64,000 bases of DNA from Acinetobacter portensis (GCF_023158935.1 NZ_CP096120.1:2170001-2234000); one strand, 5' to 3'; shown: positions 37,207 to 47,264, counted from the stretch's first letter. Numbers and translations are program-made. The notes: generated by a model not told the origin, from the letters alone.

Positions 37207-38046
37207 ATGCACGACGAATCAAGCCCATCGTGGGGAATGCGTGGCTTACGCAAATGGTTAGGTACGGCACCAGAAACTCGCGATGAGCTACTAAAATTAG
37301 TACAAGATTCACGTCGGTTTTTAGAACCAGACACCGTTGCAATGCTTGAAGGTGTTTTAGACCTTCCTGCAACAAAAATTCGCGAAGTTATGACTCCGCG
37401 TACTTCTATGATTAGCTTACAAGAAGATGATGAGTTACTTGATATTTTACATGTGCTTGTAGAATCGGCACATTCACGTTTTCCTGTATTCTCTTCTGAC
37501 CAACCCGACAATGTTGTGGGTATTTTATTGGCAAAAGATCTTCTGCCATTTCTAACAGAACCAAATACAAAAGTGGATATTCGCGCATTAATGCGTCAAC
37601 CGCTATTTGTTCCTGAAAGTGCGCGTTCAGACCAAGTTCTACGTATGCTTAAAAACACACAAACGCATATTGCAATTGTGATTGATGAATACGGCACAAC
37701 GTCTGGCTTAGTCACACTTGAAGATATTCTAGAAGAAATTGTCGGTGAAATTGAAGATGAACACGACAAAATTGATGAAGAAGCACAGTACATCATTCCA
37801 GATGAAGATCCTAAAACAGCAAATACGTGGATTGTTCAGGCACTCACACCAATTGAACATTTTAACGATGTTTTAAGTTCTGAGTTCTCAGATGATGAAG
37901 TTGAAACTGTTGGTGGCTTATTACTACAAGAAATTGGTTTAGTAAGCGACTTAGAAGGTCAAGTTGTTGAAATTGATAACTGGGAATTTACAATTCTAGA
38001 AGCAGATTCACGTACCATTCACCTCATAAGAGCCAAACGTAAATGA
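37207..38046 (+). CDS. corC: CorC/HlyC-family protein with CBS pair
   Basis: 279 aa. A short N-terminus is followed by two CBS domains (about 65-190, MTPRTSMISLQED and IDEYGTTSGLVTLEDILEEI) and a CorC_HlyC transporter-associated domain at the C-terminus (ETVGGLLLQEIG). CorC (YbeX) is linked to Mg2+/Co2+ efflux and to ribosome-related phenotypes in E. coli. Its TGA overlaps the lnt ATG by four bases, the conserved corC-lnt coupling. Confidence 0.92.
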   Translation: MHDESSPSWGMRGLRKWLGTAPETRDELLKLVQDSRRFLEPDTVAMLEGVLDLPATKIREVMTPRTSMISLQEDDELLDILHVLVESAHSRFPVFSSDQPDNVVGILLAKDLLPFLTEPNTKVDIRALMRQPLFVPESARSDQVLRMLKNTQTHIAIVIDEYGTTSGLVTLEDILEEIVGEIEDEHDKIDEEAQYIIPDEDPKTANTWIVQALTPIEHFNDVLSSEFSDDEVETVGGLLLQEIGLVSDLEGQVVEIDNWEFTILEADSRTIHLIRAKRK

Positions 38047-39602
38047 GGACATCTTTTAATAAGTTGTTAAAACCATCTGAACAACAAGAACAATTGCCTT
38101 TAATTTACCCTTTGCTCATTTCATTATTAGCAGGGGGAGTTTTTAGTTTTGCCCTAGCACCTTACCATTATTGGTGGCTTGCTATTTTATCGCCTGCCCT
38201 ACTTTATGCGACCTTACGCAACCGCAGTCCAAAGCATGCTGCTTTAATTGGTTGGGCTTATGGTTTTGGCTTATGGTTTGTTGGCGTATTTTGGCTTTAT
38301 ACCTCCATTCATGTTTATGGCGATACCAACTCTGCTTTAAGCGTACTTCTCATTGCTCTCATGGCAATTACGATGGGACTATTTACCGCAGTTCAAACTT
38401 GGGTATATAGACGCTTTTTCCCAGAAACACCATTAACATTTGCACCACTTTGGGTGTTTTTTGAATGGGCGAAAACTTGGGTGTTTACAGGCTTCCCTTG
38501 GCTTTTTGCAGGTTATGCATTCACAGAACGCTTCTTAGATAATTACGCACCGCTATTTGGTATTTTTGGCGTTTCATTTGTTGTCATTATTTTGGCGTGT
38601 GCTTTAGTTGAAATTATTCAAAAACGTGTATTTTGGATTATTCCTTCTGCAATATTGCTGATCGGTGCATTTGCAGCATCTTTCATTCAATTTGTCACAT
38701 CAAAAAATGAAATGCCGTTATCTGTTTCATTGGTTCAAGGAAATATTCCACAAGACCGAAAATGGTTAGCAGAATACCAAGTTAAAACTTTAGAAATTTA
38801 TACAGATTTAACTTCAAAAGAATGGGGTCGTGACCTAATTGTTTGGCCAGAATCTTCCATTCCAATGCCACAAACTGAAATTCAACCTTTCTTGAATTCT
38901 ATGGCTTACCAAGCAAAAAATATGAATTCAGCTTGGGTCACAGGCATTATTTATATAGATCCTAAAACATCTCAGCAAGAAAACCGCCTCATGTACTACA
39001 ACAGTATTATGGCGTCTGGGCACGAAGCTGAAGGACTGTATAAAAAGCAACGCTTAGTTCCTTTTGGTGAATATATTCCATTATCAGGCTTATTGGCTTG
39101 GGTTTTACCTGCAATGCAAAATGACCCTTCAATGGCTGGTTTTTCTCGTGGAGATAACAATCAACACGCACTTTCTATTAAAAACCACAAATTAGGTGCT
39201 GCAATTTGCTATGAAGTTGCTTATCCAAATTTAACCCGTCGTAACGCACAAAACAGCGATTTCTTAATTACTGTATCAAATGATGCTTGGTTTACAGGAA
39301 CAGCTGGACCTCAACAACATTTACAAATGGTACAAATGCGTGCCAAAGAAAATGGTCGTTGGTTCATACGTGCAACGAATACAGGCGTAACTGCCTTTAT
39401 TAATGAACAGGGACAAATTGTTAAACGTGCGCCAATGGATGAAGCAATCGTATTACGTGGTGATTTACCTGCAATGCAAGGTGAAACGCTTTACACACGT
39501 TTAAGCGACTGGCCTGTGCTGATCTTCTCTGCACTTCTACTTTTATTGGGCTTAAAATTCCGCCCACGTAAAATTGATGTGTCGTTTAAATCTAGACGTT
39601 AA
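38043..39602 (+). CDS. lnt: apolipoprotein N-acyltransferase
   Basis: 519 aa. Six to seven N-terminal transmembrane helices are followed by a periplasmic nitrilase-like domain carrying the catalytic Glu270 (WPESS), Lys335 (YKKQRLVPFGE) and Cys389 (AAICYEVAY), then a last transmembrane helix. Lnt adds the third acyl chain to the N-terminal Cys of lipoproteins, needed for outer-membrane sorting by Lol. It would mature the lipoproteins encoded elsewhere in this window. Translationally coupled to corC. Confidence 0.96.
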   Translation: MRTSFNKLLKPSEQQEQLPLIYPLLISLLAGGVFSFALAPYHYWWLAILSPALLYATLRNRSPKHAALIGWAYGFGLWFVGVFWLYTSIHVYGDTNSALSVLLIALMAITMGLFTAVQTWVYRRFFPETPLTFAPLWVFFEWAKTWVFTGFPWLFAGYAFTERFLDNYAPLFGIFGVSFVVIILACALVEIIQKRVFWIIPSAILLIGAFAASFIQFVTSKNEMPLSVSLVQGNIPQDRKWLAEYQVKTLEIYTDLTSKEWGRDLIVWPESSIPMPQTEIQPFLNSMAYQAKNMNSAWVTGIIYIDPKTSQQENRLMYYNSIMASGHEAEGLYKKQRLVPFGEYIPLSGLLAWVLPAMQNDPSMAGFSRGDNNQHALSIKNHKLGAAICYEVAYPNLTRRNAQNSDFLITVSNDAWFTGTAGPQQHLQMVQMRAKENGRWFIRATNTGVTAFINEQGQIVKRAPMDEAIVLRGDLPAMQGETLYTRLSDWPVLIFSALLLLLGLKFRPRKIDVSFKSRR

Positions 39603-39623
39603 GGAAAAATTTATTTAGAAAAT

Positions 39624-39658
39624 AAAAAAACCGAGATCATGTCTCGGTTTTTTTTTAT
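39624..39658. terminator. shared bidirectional terminator
   Basis: AAAAAAACCGAGA / TCTCGGTTTTTTTT between lnt and the convergent small membrane-protein gene. Confidence 0.9.
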
Positions 39659-39668
39659 TGAAATAGAT

Positions 39669-40004
39669 TTAAATATGAGCAACTAAATAAGACATCATCG
39701 CTGCAAGTGAAATCATAGGTACATAACTATATAAACCAATCATTCGTTGTTCAAACGCTGTTATTTCTTGTTGTTTTAATTTTAATACTGTTGCTTGCAG
39801 TGCAGACCAAAAGCTCAAAATAAACAATGAACTTAGTAAGCTTAATGCAAAAAAGCCAACCATAATTTGACTACTACCTTCTGTAGATTGCCAAACATGT
39901 AAAATACCTTGGCTCAATGGAAGTATGCTTAAAATTAAAAGAACAGATTTCAGCACAGACCAATGAAATAGATTGATTTCATCTGACAAAATTAATGCTT
40001 TCAT
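39669..40004 (-). CDS. small membrane protein
   Basis: 111 aa from the ATG at 40004, chosen for a perfect AAGGAGG Shine-Dalgarno; an in-frame start further upstream at 40049 lacks one. About three transmembrane helices (SVLLILSILPLSQGIL, MVGFFALSLLSSLFILSFW and the C-terminal YVPMISLAAMMSYLVAHI). No family recognised and no partner beside it. Confidence 0.6.
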   Translation of the reverse strand: MKALILSDEINLFHWSVLKSVLLILSILPLSQGILHVWQSTEGSSQIMVGFFALSLLSSLFILSFWSALQATVLKLKQQEITAFEQRMIGLYSYVPMISLAAMMSYLVAHI

Positions 40005-40049
40005 ACCATCCTCCTTCAGCAAATTGGTTACCATGTAGACATTATGCAA

Positions 40050-40421
40050 GGTTTTAAATAAATAGAAAGTCTATATTTCTTCACATTTTCCGATTATTGT
40101 AATCAATACATATGGGAATAATTCTTATTATAAATTTCAAAAACAACTTATTATATTTAATCAATAACAAACAATCACTTATATTATAAATAAATACTGA
40201 TATTTATTATCATTTACCATTAAATTGAATTATCCAATAAAGAAAAATGATATATCCCATAAAAACTGAATATAGAATTATTCCCATTTAAATAAATAAG
40301 AACACTCATCTCTAATTCAAAGTTTTTCACAATCTGCAGTATCACTAATAGTAAAAAATCACGTTATTTGGCACTTAAAATATCGACATACAAGAGCACA
40401 CATTTTTTTCATATATAGGTC
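40050..40421. repeat. AT-rich gap with long-range inverted repeat
   Basis: No gene in this very AT-rich stretch. ATGGGAATAATTCT at 40112-40125 is matched by its exact complement at 40274-40287, a 14-bp inverted repeat 148 bp apart. Several further TTAT/ATAA runs lie between. It could be a regulatory structure upstream of the membrane-protein gene or a trace of a lost element. Confidence 0.5.
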
Positions 40422-40449
40422 TTGATAATTTTTCTATTTCATATATGAT
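40422..40449 (+). promoter_or_regulatory. cold-shock gene promoter with long leader
   Basis: TTGATA (40422-40427), 16 bp, TATGAT (40444-40449). Predicted start near 40456 gives a leader of about 154 nt, close to the roughly 160-nt leader of E. coli cspA, which acts as a thermosensor. A small hairpin AGCCA / TGGCT (40563-40580) sits just before the ribosome site. Confidence 0.55.
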
Positions 40450-40609
40450 TACCTCAACTAGAAAAATTCTTGTTTAGTAACCTTCTTTAAGTATCGCAGT
40501 TTTAGTCATAATCCTTCGTTTTTTCAGATATTAAACTTTCTGTATTTTTCAAAGTTATTATCAGCCACCTTAAAATGGCTACAGTCATCAAATTTATGTA
40601 GGATATATC

Positions 40610-40819
40610 ATGTCTAACACAGTTACTGGTACAGTAAAATGGTTCAACGAAACTAAAGGTTTCGGTTTCATTCAACAAGAATCAGGTCCAGACGTTTTTG
40701 CTCATTTCAGCGAAATCACTGGTTCAGGTTTCAAAACTTTAGCTGAAGGCCAAAAGGTTTCTTTCAGCATCGCTCAAGGTCAAAAAGGCCCGAACGCTGT
40801 AAACATCGTTGCTCTTTAA
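40610..40819 (+). CDS. cold-shock protein (CspA family)
   Basis: 69 aa, one cold-shock domain. RNA-binding motifs RNP1 (KGFGFI) and RNP2 (VFAHF) are intact, with the aromatic WFN near the start. CspA proteins are single-strand RNA/DNA-binding chaperones that melt mRNA structure. AGGATA precedes the ATG. The gene has the long leader expected of a temperature-regulated csp gene and a strong terminator at 40832-40860. Which of the several Csp paralogues it is cannot be told. Confidence 0.95.
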   Translation: MSNTVTGTVKWFNETKGFGFIQQESGPDVFAHFSEITGSGFKTLAEGQKVSFSIAQGQKGPNAVNIVAL

Positions 40820-40831
40820 TTAGCAATGAAT

Positions 40832-40860
40832 AAAAAAAGCACTTTATAGTGCTTTTTTTT
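40832..40860 (+). terminator. cold-shock gene terminator
   Basis: AAAAAAAGCACT / AGTGCTTTTTTTT, 12 bp after the stop codon. Confidence 0.9.
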
Positions 40861-41050
40861 CGTCTGTACTTTTTACAATGACAACTTAAATATATATAGC
40901 TCACTCCCTGTCACAACAACCAAAACTATAATTTTTCTTTGCGTAGTTGCATTCAACGACTAAAATCATTCATATTCCTTACTGAGCACTTCAATTTTCA
41001 CGTATAGAAATTTGATATCACATTCAAATAAAAGGACTTCACTTAGCATT

Positions 41051-43273
41051 ATGCAAAATGTCTATTCAAACAGTTCAGGCACTCATCGTATTCGCGTTGC
41101 TGTCCCTGTTTATTTATACGATTGTTTTGACTACATGCTCAGTCCTGAACAGTATCAACAAGTTGAAGTTGGAGCGCGTGTTTTAGTTTCATTCGGGCGT
41201 CAAAACTTAGTTGGTATTGTGATGGAAAAACTTCCATTAGATGCACCTATTGATCCTGCTTTTAAACTCAAAGCAATTACAGAATTATTAGATGATCGTG
41301 CAATCTTAGATACAAATGTTTTAAAGCTACTCACTTGGTCTGCACAGTATTATCAATTTCCAATTGGTGAAGTAATGCAAGCCGCATTACCAACTTTACT
41401 TCGCCAAGGTAAGCCTGCCGATATTCTTGCAAGAGTCTGGAATTTATTAGATTTAGATGCTGAGAGTAAACTTAAACGCTCCGAGAAGCAGCAAGAAGCT
41501 TATAAAATTTTAAAACTTCATCCTGTTGGAACAACTGAGAGTGTTCTAAACTTAGCAGGAATTGAAACAAGTACTTTAAAAGCATTAGAAAAAAAACAAA
41601 TTTGCGAATGTATTTTAGAGAAACAAGATTTATCTCCTGTACCTGTAAGTATGGCTCAAATGCCATTAACAGCAAATCCTGATCAAAAAAATGCGATAGA
41701 TACTGTTTTAAAATATCAAAATAAATATCAAGCTTTTTTACTCGATGGATTAACAGGCAGTGGTAAAACTGAAGTTTATTTGCAAATCATGCAGGAAGTA
41801 TTAAAAAAAGGGCAACAAGTTTTAGTCCTTGTACCTGAAATTGGACTCACACCACAAACTGTTAGCCGTTTCCAATCTCGCTTTCATTGCAATATTGCCC
41901 TACTACATTCTGGCTTAAATGACACCAAACGCTTACAAGCATGGCAACATGCTCAAGCAGGAAAAGCATCTATTATTTTGGGAACGCGTTCTGCAATTTA
42001 CACCCCGCTTCCTAATTTAGGCTTAATTATTTTAGATGAAGAACATGATCTTTCATTTAAACAACAAGAAGGTTTCCGCTACCACGCACGTGATGTCGCT
42101 TTATACCGTGCCCATTTAGAAAGTTGCCCTATTATATTAGGCTCAGCAACACCAAGTATTGATAGTTATGCTTTGGTTGATCAAGGCAAAATGAAAAAGT
42201 TAGAGCTGAACCAACGTGCAGGTTCGGCTATCATGCCTAAAATTCATGTGCTCGATTTAAAAATCGCTCAAAAACAGCATGGTATTAGCCAAGCTTTAAT
42301 TCAAGAAATACAAAAAAGATTAGAAAAAAAAGAACAAGTTTTAATTTTTCTAAATCGTCGTGGTTATGCACCCGTGCTTATTTGCGATAGTTGTGCTTGG
42401 CAAGCTAAATGCCCAAATTGCGATGCTAATTTCACTTTACACAATAAGCCTTATCTACATTTACACTGTCATCATTGTGGAACAATTCATAGAAAACCCG
42501 ACCAATGTCCGCAATGTAATCACACAGAATTAAAACCTATTGGCATGGGAACAGCAAAAGTTGAAGATCACTTAAATGAATTATTCCCTGACTTTGACGT
42601 GATTCGAGTAGATCGCGACTCTACAAGTCGTGTTGGAAGTTGGCAGAAAATTTATGATCGCATTCAAACCAGTGAACCTGTCATTTTATTGGGCACACAA
42701 ATGCTCGCAAAAGGACACCACTTCCCTTATGTCACTTTGGTTGCCATTTTAGATATAGATTCAGGCTTATTAAGTGTAGATTTCCGTGCACCTGAACGTA
42801 CAGCACAACTGATTGTTCAGGTTGCAGGTCGTGCGGGTCGTGGAGAACGTAAAGGTGATGTTTATTTACAAACATTACGTCCAGATCATCCTTTATTAAA
42901 TACTTTAGTTAAGGAAGATTACCGCCAATTTGCACAGCAAACTTTAGCTGAACGAAAAATGGCTTTACTCCCTCCTGCTCGTTACTCAGCACTTATTCGC
43001 TGTGAATCAAAAAGCCAAGATATTAATCAAGACTTCCTCAAACAGCACGCTCAATTACTACGTGATAACTCAGAAAACCTAATTGATATTTGGGGCCCAA
43101 TTCCTGCTCCAATGGAAAGAAAAGCGGGCCGCTTTCAAGCACATATGGTTTTGTTATCGACAGATAGAGCCAGATTACATTTTTATATTCGCCAATGGTG
43201 GCAAAACATGTTGCAACAAAAGCCATCTGGCATGAAACTAAGCTTAGATATAGACCCTCAAGAACTCAGCTAA
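41051..43273 (+). CDS. priA: primosomal protein N' (replication restart helicase)
   Basis: 740 aa from the ATG at 41051; a TTG at 41012 would extend it by 13 residues. The N-terminal 3'-DNA-binding domain (VAVPVYLYDCFDYML) is followed by a helicase core with Walker A GLTGSGKTEV near 233 and DEEH with Asp at 329. Then comes a zinc-binding insert with four CxxC pairs (CDSCAWQAKCPNC and CHHCGTIHRKPDQCPQC). PriA recognises collapsed forks and reloads DnaB, working with RecBCD-type repair; recCBD is in this window. The ribosome site is AAAGGA at a rather long distance, so the start is a little uncertain. Confidence 0.96.
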   Translation: MQNVYSNSSGTHRIRVAVPVYLYDCFDYMLSPEQYQQVEVGARVLVSFGRQNLVGIVMEKLPLDAPIDPAFKLKAITELLDDRAILDTNVLKLLTWSAQYYQFPIGEVMQAALPTLLRQGKPADILARVWNLLDLDAESKLKRSEKQQEAYKILKLHPVGTTESVLNLAGIETSTLKALEKKQICECILEKQDLSPVPVSMAQMPLTANPDQKNAIDTVLKYQNKYQAFLLDGLTGSGKTEVYLQIMQEVLKKGQQVLVLVPEIGLTPQTVSRFQSRFHCNIALLHSGLNDTKRLQAWQHAQAGKASIILGTRSAIYTPLPNLGLIILDEEHDLSFKQQEGFRYHARDVALYRAHLESCPIILGSATPSIDSYALVDQGKMKKLELNQRAGSAIMPKIHVLDLKIAQKQHGISQALIQEIQKRLEKKEQVLIFLNRRGYAPVLICDSCAWQAKCPNCDANFTLHNKPYLHLHCHHCGTIHRKPDQCPQCNHTELKPIGMGTAKVEDHLNELFPDFDVIRVDRDSTSRVGSWQKIYDRIQTSEPVILLGTQMLAKGHHFPYVTLVAILDIDSGLLSVDFRAPERTAQLIVQVAGRAGRGERKGDVYLQTLRPDHPLLNTLVKEDYRQFAQQTLAERKMALLPPARYSALIRCESKSQDINQDFLKQHAQLLRDNSENLIDIWGPIPAPMERKAGRFQAHMVLLSTDRARLHFYIRQWWQNMLQQKPSGMKLSLDIDPQELS

Positions 43274-43311
43274 GTTAGCATCAAACCACTTAAGCTTTTT
43301 TAGGACAGCGC

Positions 43312-45153
43312 ATGTCATTATTGTTGCAAATTACCATTTTTCTTGGAGCATCTTTAGTTTTTGTACCTTTGCTCAAGCGCTTTGGTATTGCAACAGTACT
43401 CGGCTATTTATTTACAGGTGTTGTGCTAGGACCAAGTGTTTTCAATATTGCAAATGACCCTGAATCTATTCAAAAGCTTGCAGAGTTTGGCGTCATCTTA
43501 TTGATGTTCATTATTGGTTTAGAGCTACGACCACAACGCTTATGGGAACTTCGTAAATCTATTTTTGTAATCGGTAGTGCTCAAGTTGCTATTACAGGCA
43601 TTATTCTAGCAGCAGTAACATTATTCGCATTAAACCAAAATTTATCTGCAAGCATTGTTATTGGTTTTGCATTGGCTCTTTCATCTACTGCCTTTGCTCT
43701 GCAACTACTCAATGAAAAACAAGAATTAAATACAACACACGGTCAGCAATCTTTTTCTATTTTGCTCTTTCAAGATATTGCTGCCATTCCTCTAATTGCA
43801 ATTATTCCACTACTTGCAGGCAATAATTCTGTACATCATGGTGTCGCTTATTTCGCTGCAATTATCGCAACATTTACAGGTTTATTTTTATTTAGTCGCT
43901 ATTTAATGCGCCCATTTTTCCGCTTTGTTGCAAAAAGTGGCGCACATGAACTTATAACAGCAGTCGGACTATTTATTGTTTTAGCTGTTGTCTCTTTAAT
44001 GGATGTTTTAGGTATTAGCACCACGCTTGGTGCATTCTTAACAGGTGTTCTTTTAGCAGACTCAGAATTCCGTCACGAATTAGAAGCAAGTATTGCCCCA
44101 TTTAAAGGCTTATTACTTGGCTTATTCTTTATGACTGTAGGCATGACCACACAACTGTCTTTATTAGTCGATATGCCATGGCTAATTATTGGTGGAACAA
44201 TTGCCTTACTCATCATAAAAATAATTTCATTAACTGCAATTGCACGCTATTTCAAATATTCATGGCGTAATAGCTTATTACTTGCAGCTTGCTTAGCCCA
44301 AGGTGGTGAGTTCGCATTTGTTATATTTAACGTTGCGCAAAGTGAACAAGTACTTAGCCAGGCCATGATTCAACCGCTCACACTTATTGTGACTTTATCT
44401 ATGGTTTTAACTCCAATTTTATATTGGCTGATTAACCGTTTTATTATTCCGCTATTCGATAAAAAAATAACGCCTGTTTATGATGAAATTCCCAACACAA
44501 ACATACCGATGATTATTGCGGGTTTTGGTCGTTTTGGACAAATTATTGCACGTGTTGCGCACTTACAACATTTACCTTTTACCGCAATTGATATTAGTTT
44601 AGAAAAAGTAGATTTCGTTAGAAAATATGGCGGTAAAGTTTATTATGGCGATGCAACTCAACCTGACATCTTACGTTCTTCAGGGATTGAGCATGCTAAA
44701 GTTTTTGTTTTAGCAATTGATGATATTGAAGATTCAATGAATATCGCACGTCATATTCGCCTAAATTATCCAGATTTAAAACTCTTGGTTCGTGCGCGTG
44801 ATCGTCATCATGTTCATTTATTAAGAGATTTAGGAATTGAACATATTTGGCGTGAAACTTACTTATCTTCATTAGGCATGGCGTATCGCGTACTTTGTGA
44901 TTTAGGAATTAGCGAAAACGATGCTTATAAAAGTATTGAATTATTCCGAGATTACGATGAAAAATCTTTGGCACAACAACAACGTGTCTATACAGATGAA
45001 GAAAAAATTTATGAATCACATCGTAATGCCTTAGCAGAACTTGAGCATTTATTTGAAAATGATGCGCTTACACGAGAAACCACAACAGGTGTCGACTTAA
45101 AACGTGGATTAGAAGCGCATCGAATTGATGTTACTCATGATGAATCTAAATGA
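43312..45153 (+). CDS. CPA2-family cation:proton antiporter with RCK domain
   Basis: 613 aa. The first 390 residues hold about 12 transmembrane helices (GYLFTGVVLGPS, LSSTAFALQLL, FLTGVLLADSEFRHELE) as in KefB/KefC/RosB transporters. A TrkA-N (RCK) domain begins at about residue 398 (IIAGFGRFGQII) and includes the ligand-binding D-[IV]-S-like pattern. These proteins exchange K+ or Na+ for H+ and are gated by nucleotides or glutathione. Best called KefC-like; substrate not settled. It lies 38 bp after priA, with no terminator between, so co-transcription is possible. Confidence 0.88.
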   Translation: MSLLLQITIFLGASLVFVPLLKRFGIATVLGYLFTGVVLGPSVFNIANDPESIQKLAEFGVILLMFIIGLELRPQRLWELRKSIFVIGSAQVAITGIILAAVTLFALNQNLSASIVIGFALALSSTAFALQLLNEKQELNTTHGQQSFSILLFQDIAAIPLIAIIPLLAGNNSVHHGVAYFAAIIATFTGLFLFSRYLMRPFFRFVAKSGAHELITAVGLFIVLAVVSLMDVLGISTTLGAFLTGVLLADSEFRHELEASIAPFKGLLLGLFFMTVGMTTQLSLLVDMPWLIIGGTIALLIIKIISLTAIARYFKYSWRNSLLLAACLAQGGEFAFVIFNVAQSEQVLSQAMIQPLTLIVTLSMVLTPILYWLINRFIIPLFDKKITPVYDEIPNTNIPMIIAGFGRFGQIIARVAHLQHLPFTAIDISLEKVDFVRKYGGKVYYGDATQPDILRSSGIEHAKVFVLAIDDIEDSMNIARHIRLNYPDLKLLVRARDRHHVHLLRDLGIEHIWRETYLSSLGMAYRVLCDLGISENDAYKSIELFRDYDEKSLAQQQRVYTDEEKIYESHRNALAELEHLFENDALTRETTTGVDLKRGLEAHRIDVTHDESK

Positions 45154-45203
45154 CTTGTGTTTTAAAATATCGTCACCATTAAGTTAGGGTTATGGAGAAA
45201 TTT

Positions 45204-46079
45204 ATGTCTGATTTACGTCAACGCTTTTATATTGAAGATAGCCCTATTCGTGGTGAAGTTGTTCATCTTGAAGAAGCTTTGCAAACAATCCTTGCACAAC
45301 GTGACTATGCACCTGCAATTCAAATTTTGTTGGGTGAAATGCTGAGTGCAACTGCATTACTTGCAAGCACCTTGAAAATTAAAGGACGCATTAGTCTTCA
45401 AATTCAAGCTTCAGGTGCACTGCAATGGGCAATGGCTGAATGTAACCATTTGGGTGAAGTTCGTGCTTTAGCTGACTATGAATCGGACCCTATTTTTGAA
45501 CATGCTGAAGATAGCAGTACGGTATTTAAAACGTTTGTAAGCCCTGTTCTATTTATTAATATTGAACCTGAATTTGGCGAACGCTACCAAGGTATTGTTC
45601 CTTTAGATAAGCCCGATTTAGCAAGTTGCTTAATGCAATATTATGATCTCTCTGCACAGCTTCCAACACGCATTAGCTTAGCAAGTAATGGCCAACGTTC
45701 AGGTGGCTTACTCATTCAATTATTACCACGTAATAATGAAGAAGAACAAAAAATTGTAGATGAAGATTTATGGCCACGTATGACAATGTTGACATCAACA
45801 TTGAAAAAAGATGAGCTCACAGATCTTCCTGCAACAGAAATTCTTTATCGTTTATACAACGAAGAAGACGTTCGTTTGCCAGATGCTGAACAACTTAAAT
45901 TTGGTTGCACATGTTCTAAAGAACGCTGTGAAACCGCGCTCGAACAAATTGGTGTAAATGCTGTTCGTGAAACTTTAGAACATCAAAACCCAATTGAAAT
46001 GGATTGCCAATTCTGTAATACCCGCTATCAATTTACAGCAGAAGAAGCACTCGCTCTTTTTGGCGAACATTTAAGTTAA
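45204..46079 (+). CDS. hslO: Hsp33 redox-regulated chaperone
   Basis: 291 aa from the ATG at 45204 (MSDLRQRFYIED), with GGAG 6-7 nt upstream; the ATG at 45192 lies inside that region. The zinc switch uses Cys235, Cys237 (CTCSKERC pattern, with Cys242 also present), Cys268 and Cys271 (CQFC). Hsp33 is activated when oxidants form disulfides among these cysteines and then protects unfolded proteins. The extra Cys242 makes five cysteines in the switch region. The terminator at 46089-46119 follows. Confidence 0.95.
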   Translation: MSDLRQRFYIEDSPIRGEVVHLEEALQTILAQRDYAPAIQILLGEMLSATALLASTLKIKGRISLQIQASGALQWAMAECNHLGEVRALADYESDPIFEHAEDSSTVFKTFVSPVLFINIEPEFGERYQGIVPLDKPDLASCLMQYYDLSAQLPTRISLASNGQRSGGLLIQLLPRNNEEEQKIVDEDLWPRMTMLTSTLKKDELTDLPATEILYRLYNEEDVRLPDAEQLKFGCTCSKERCETALEQIGVNAVRETLEHQNPIEMDCQFCNTRYQFTAEEALALFGEHLS

Positions 46080-46088
46080 GTTTCTCTA

Positions 46089-46119
46089 TAAAAAAGGATG
46101 ATTTTTGTCATCCTTTTTT
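46089..46119 (+). terminator. hslO terminator
   Basis: AAAAAAGGATGA / TCATCCTTTTTT with a 6-nt loop just after the hslO stop codon. Confidence 0.88.
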
Positions 46120-46283
46120 ATTTGCCTAAAATTAAAACAATAAAACACCACTTATGTGAATAGCTTAACAATTCCCGTGTTTCTTCATGTTTTAAATAAT
46201 GAAAAGAACGCTATAAATACGCCTTATTTATTTTTATAGATTGTTTAGAAAAATCGATCTTATAATTTTAGGCTCACTCTCCC

Positions 46284-46745
46284 ATGTATAGAAAGTTTCT
46301 TAAGCCAATAAGCATATTAGGTATCGCTTTACTCTCAAATTACAGCTTTGCAAATATAGATCCACTTATTGGAAAGTGGAGAACAATAGATGAACGCACT
46401 GGCTACTCACTGTCAGATATACAAATCAGCAAGATGAAAGATGGCTCTTACAAAGCCACAATTATTGAAATACGTGCTGCTCCAGGTGCCCCTCTTGTTA
46501 GTACATGCACTCAATGCAAGGGGCAGTTTAAAAACAAACCGCTTGTCGGATTTTTAACGCTATATAACCTAAAAGCATCCAGCAAAAATAAACTAGAATT
46601 TAGCAATGGAACATACAGAGATCCAAAAACAGGTCTTGAATATAAAAGTCATGTTCGACTGAGCAACAACGGCAAACACTTGAGTTTACGCAATACTCTA
46701 CCAAACAGTACGATTGGTCGTAACTTAACATGGGTAAAATATTAG
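46284..46745 (+). CDS. DUF2147-family secreted protein
   Basis: 153 aa. A signal peptide ends SFA, then the DUF2147 core: PLIGKWRTIDERTG, a CTQCKGQF cysteine pair, GTYRDPKTGLEYKSHVRL and the terminal NLTWVKY. Members are periplasmic or secreted beta-rich proteins of unknown role. Alone in its unit; no terminator is obvious after it. Confidence 0.85.
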   Translation: MYRKFLKPISILGIALLSNYSFANIDPLIGKWRTIDERTGYSLSDIQISKMKDGSYKATIIEIRAAPGAPLVSTCTQCKGQFKNKPLVGFLTLYNLKASSKNKLEFSNGTYRDPKTGLEYKSHVRLSNNGKHLSLRNTLPNSTIGRNLTWVKY

Positions 46746-47000
46746 GAAATTTTAATGAATTAGATAAATTTTTTATGTACTTTTTTGTCACATTTAGAAA
46801 CAATAAGGTACAGTTTTGCAATACTGTAATATGTAAAAATCGCTTAATAATAATTCAAATTAGAGGATTTATACCTCTTATTGCATCTAACTAATAAGCA
46901 AATAAAAGGCTTATAAAATAGTAAAAAATACCGTTATATATGTGACATATATATTCTAAATATGTCATCCCAATCACTCAGATGAGGGTTTAAATGGCTT
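46746..47000. other. non-coding gap
   Basis: About 255 AT-rich bases with no credible gene. GAGGG at 46985-46989 lies a little far (about 12 nt) from the next start codon. Confidence 0.3.
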
Positions 47001-47264
47001 ATGAACACTAAGGAATGCAATAAAAAACTAAAACATATGTTCCCCGAATTTCGGGAGATCATACAAAAATTACGTGAAGACAATCCTCACTTTGCCAAGA
47101 TTTTCGAAGAGCATGAAATCTTAGATAAAGAAATTAATCATCTAGAGCAGAATCCTGTAAATTTAATTAACGATTCTATAGAAAGCTTAAAACGCAAAAA
47201 ACTAAAGCTTAAAGATGAAATGTATCGGCTATTGAGTCATTTTAAATCTGAACTGAATGTCTAA
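47001..47264 (+). CDS. YdcH/DUF465-family small protein, paralogue 1
   Basis: 87 aa, a coiled-coil YdcH/DUF465 protein: FPEFREIIQKLREDNPHF, EEHEILDKEINHLEQ and ESLKRKKLKLKDEMYRLL. It has 12 residues before the usual MFPE start, so the true start could be the internal ATG at 47037, which lacks a ribosome site. Function unknown; YdcH-type proteins are short, helical and often induced in stationary phase. A closely similar paralogue follows at 47489. Confidence 0.8.
   Translation: MNTKECNKKLKHMFPEFREIIQKLREDNPHFAKIFEEHEILDKEINHLEQNPVNLINDSIESLKRKKLKLKDEMYRLLSHFKSELNV

Noticed and set aside
46994..47011. Five-codon leader peptide overlapping the YdcH start
   Set aside because: ATG-GCT-TAT-GAA-CAC-TAA is too short and without a ribosome site of its own to support a leader.
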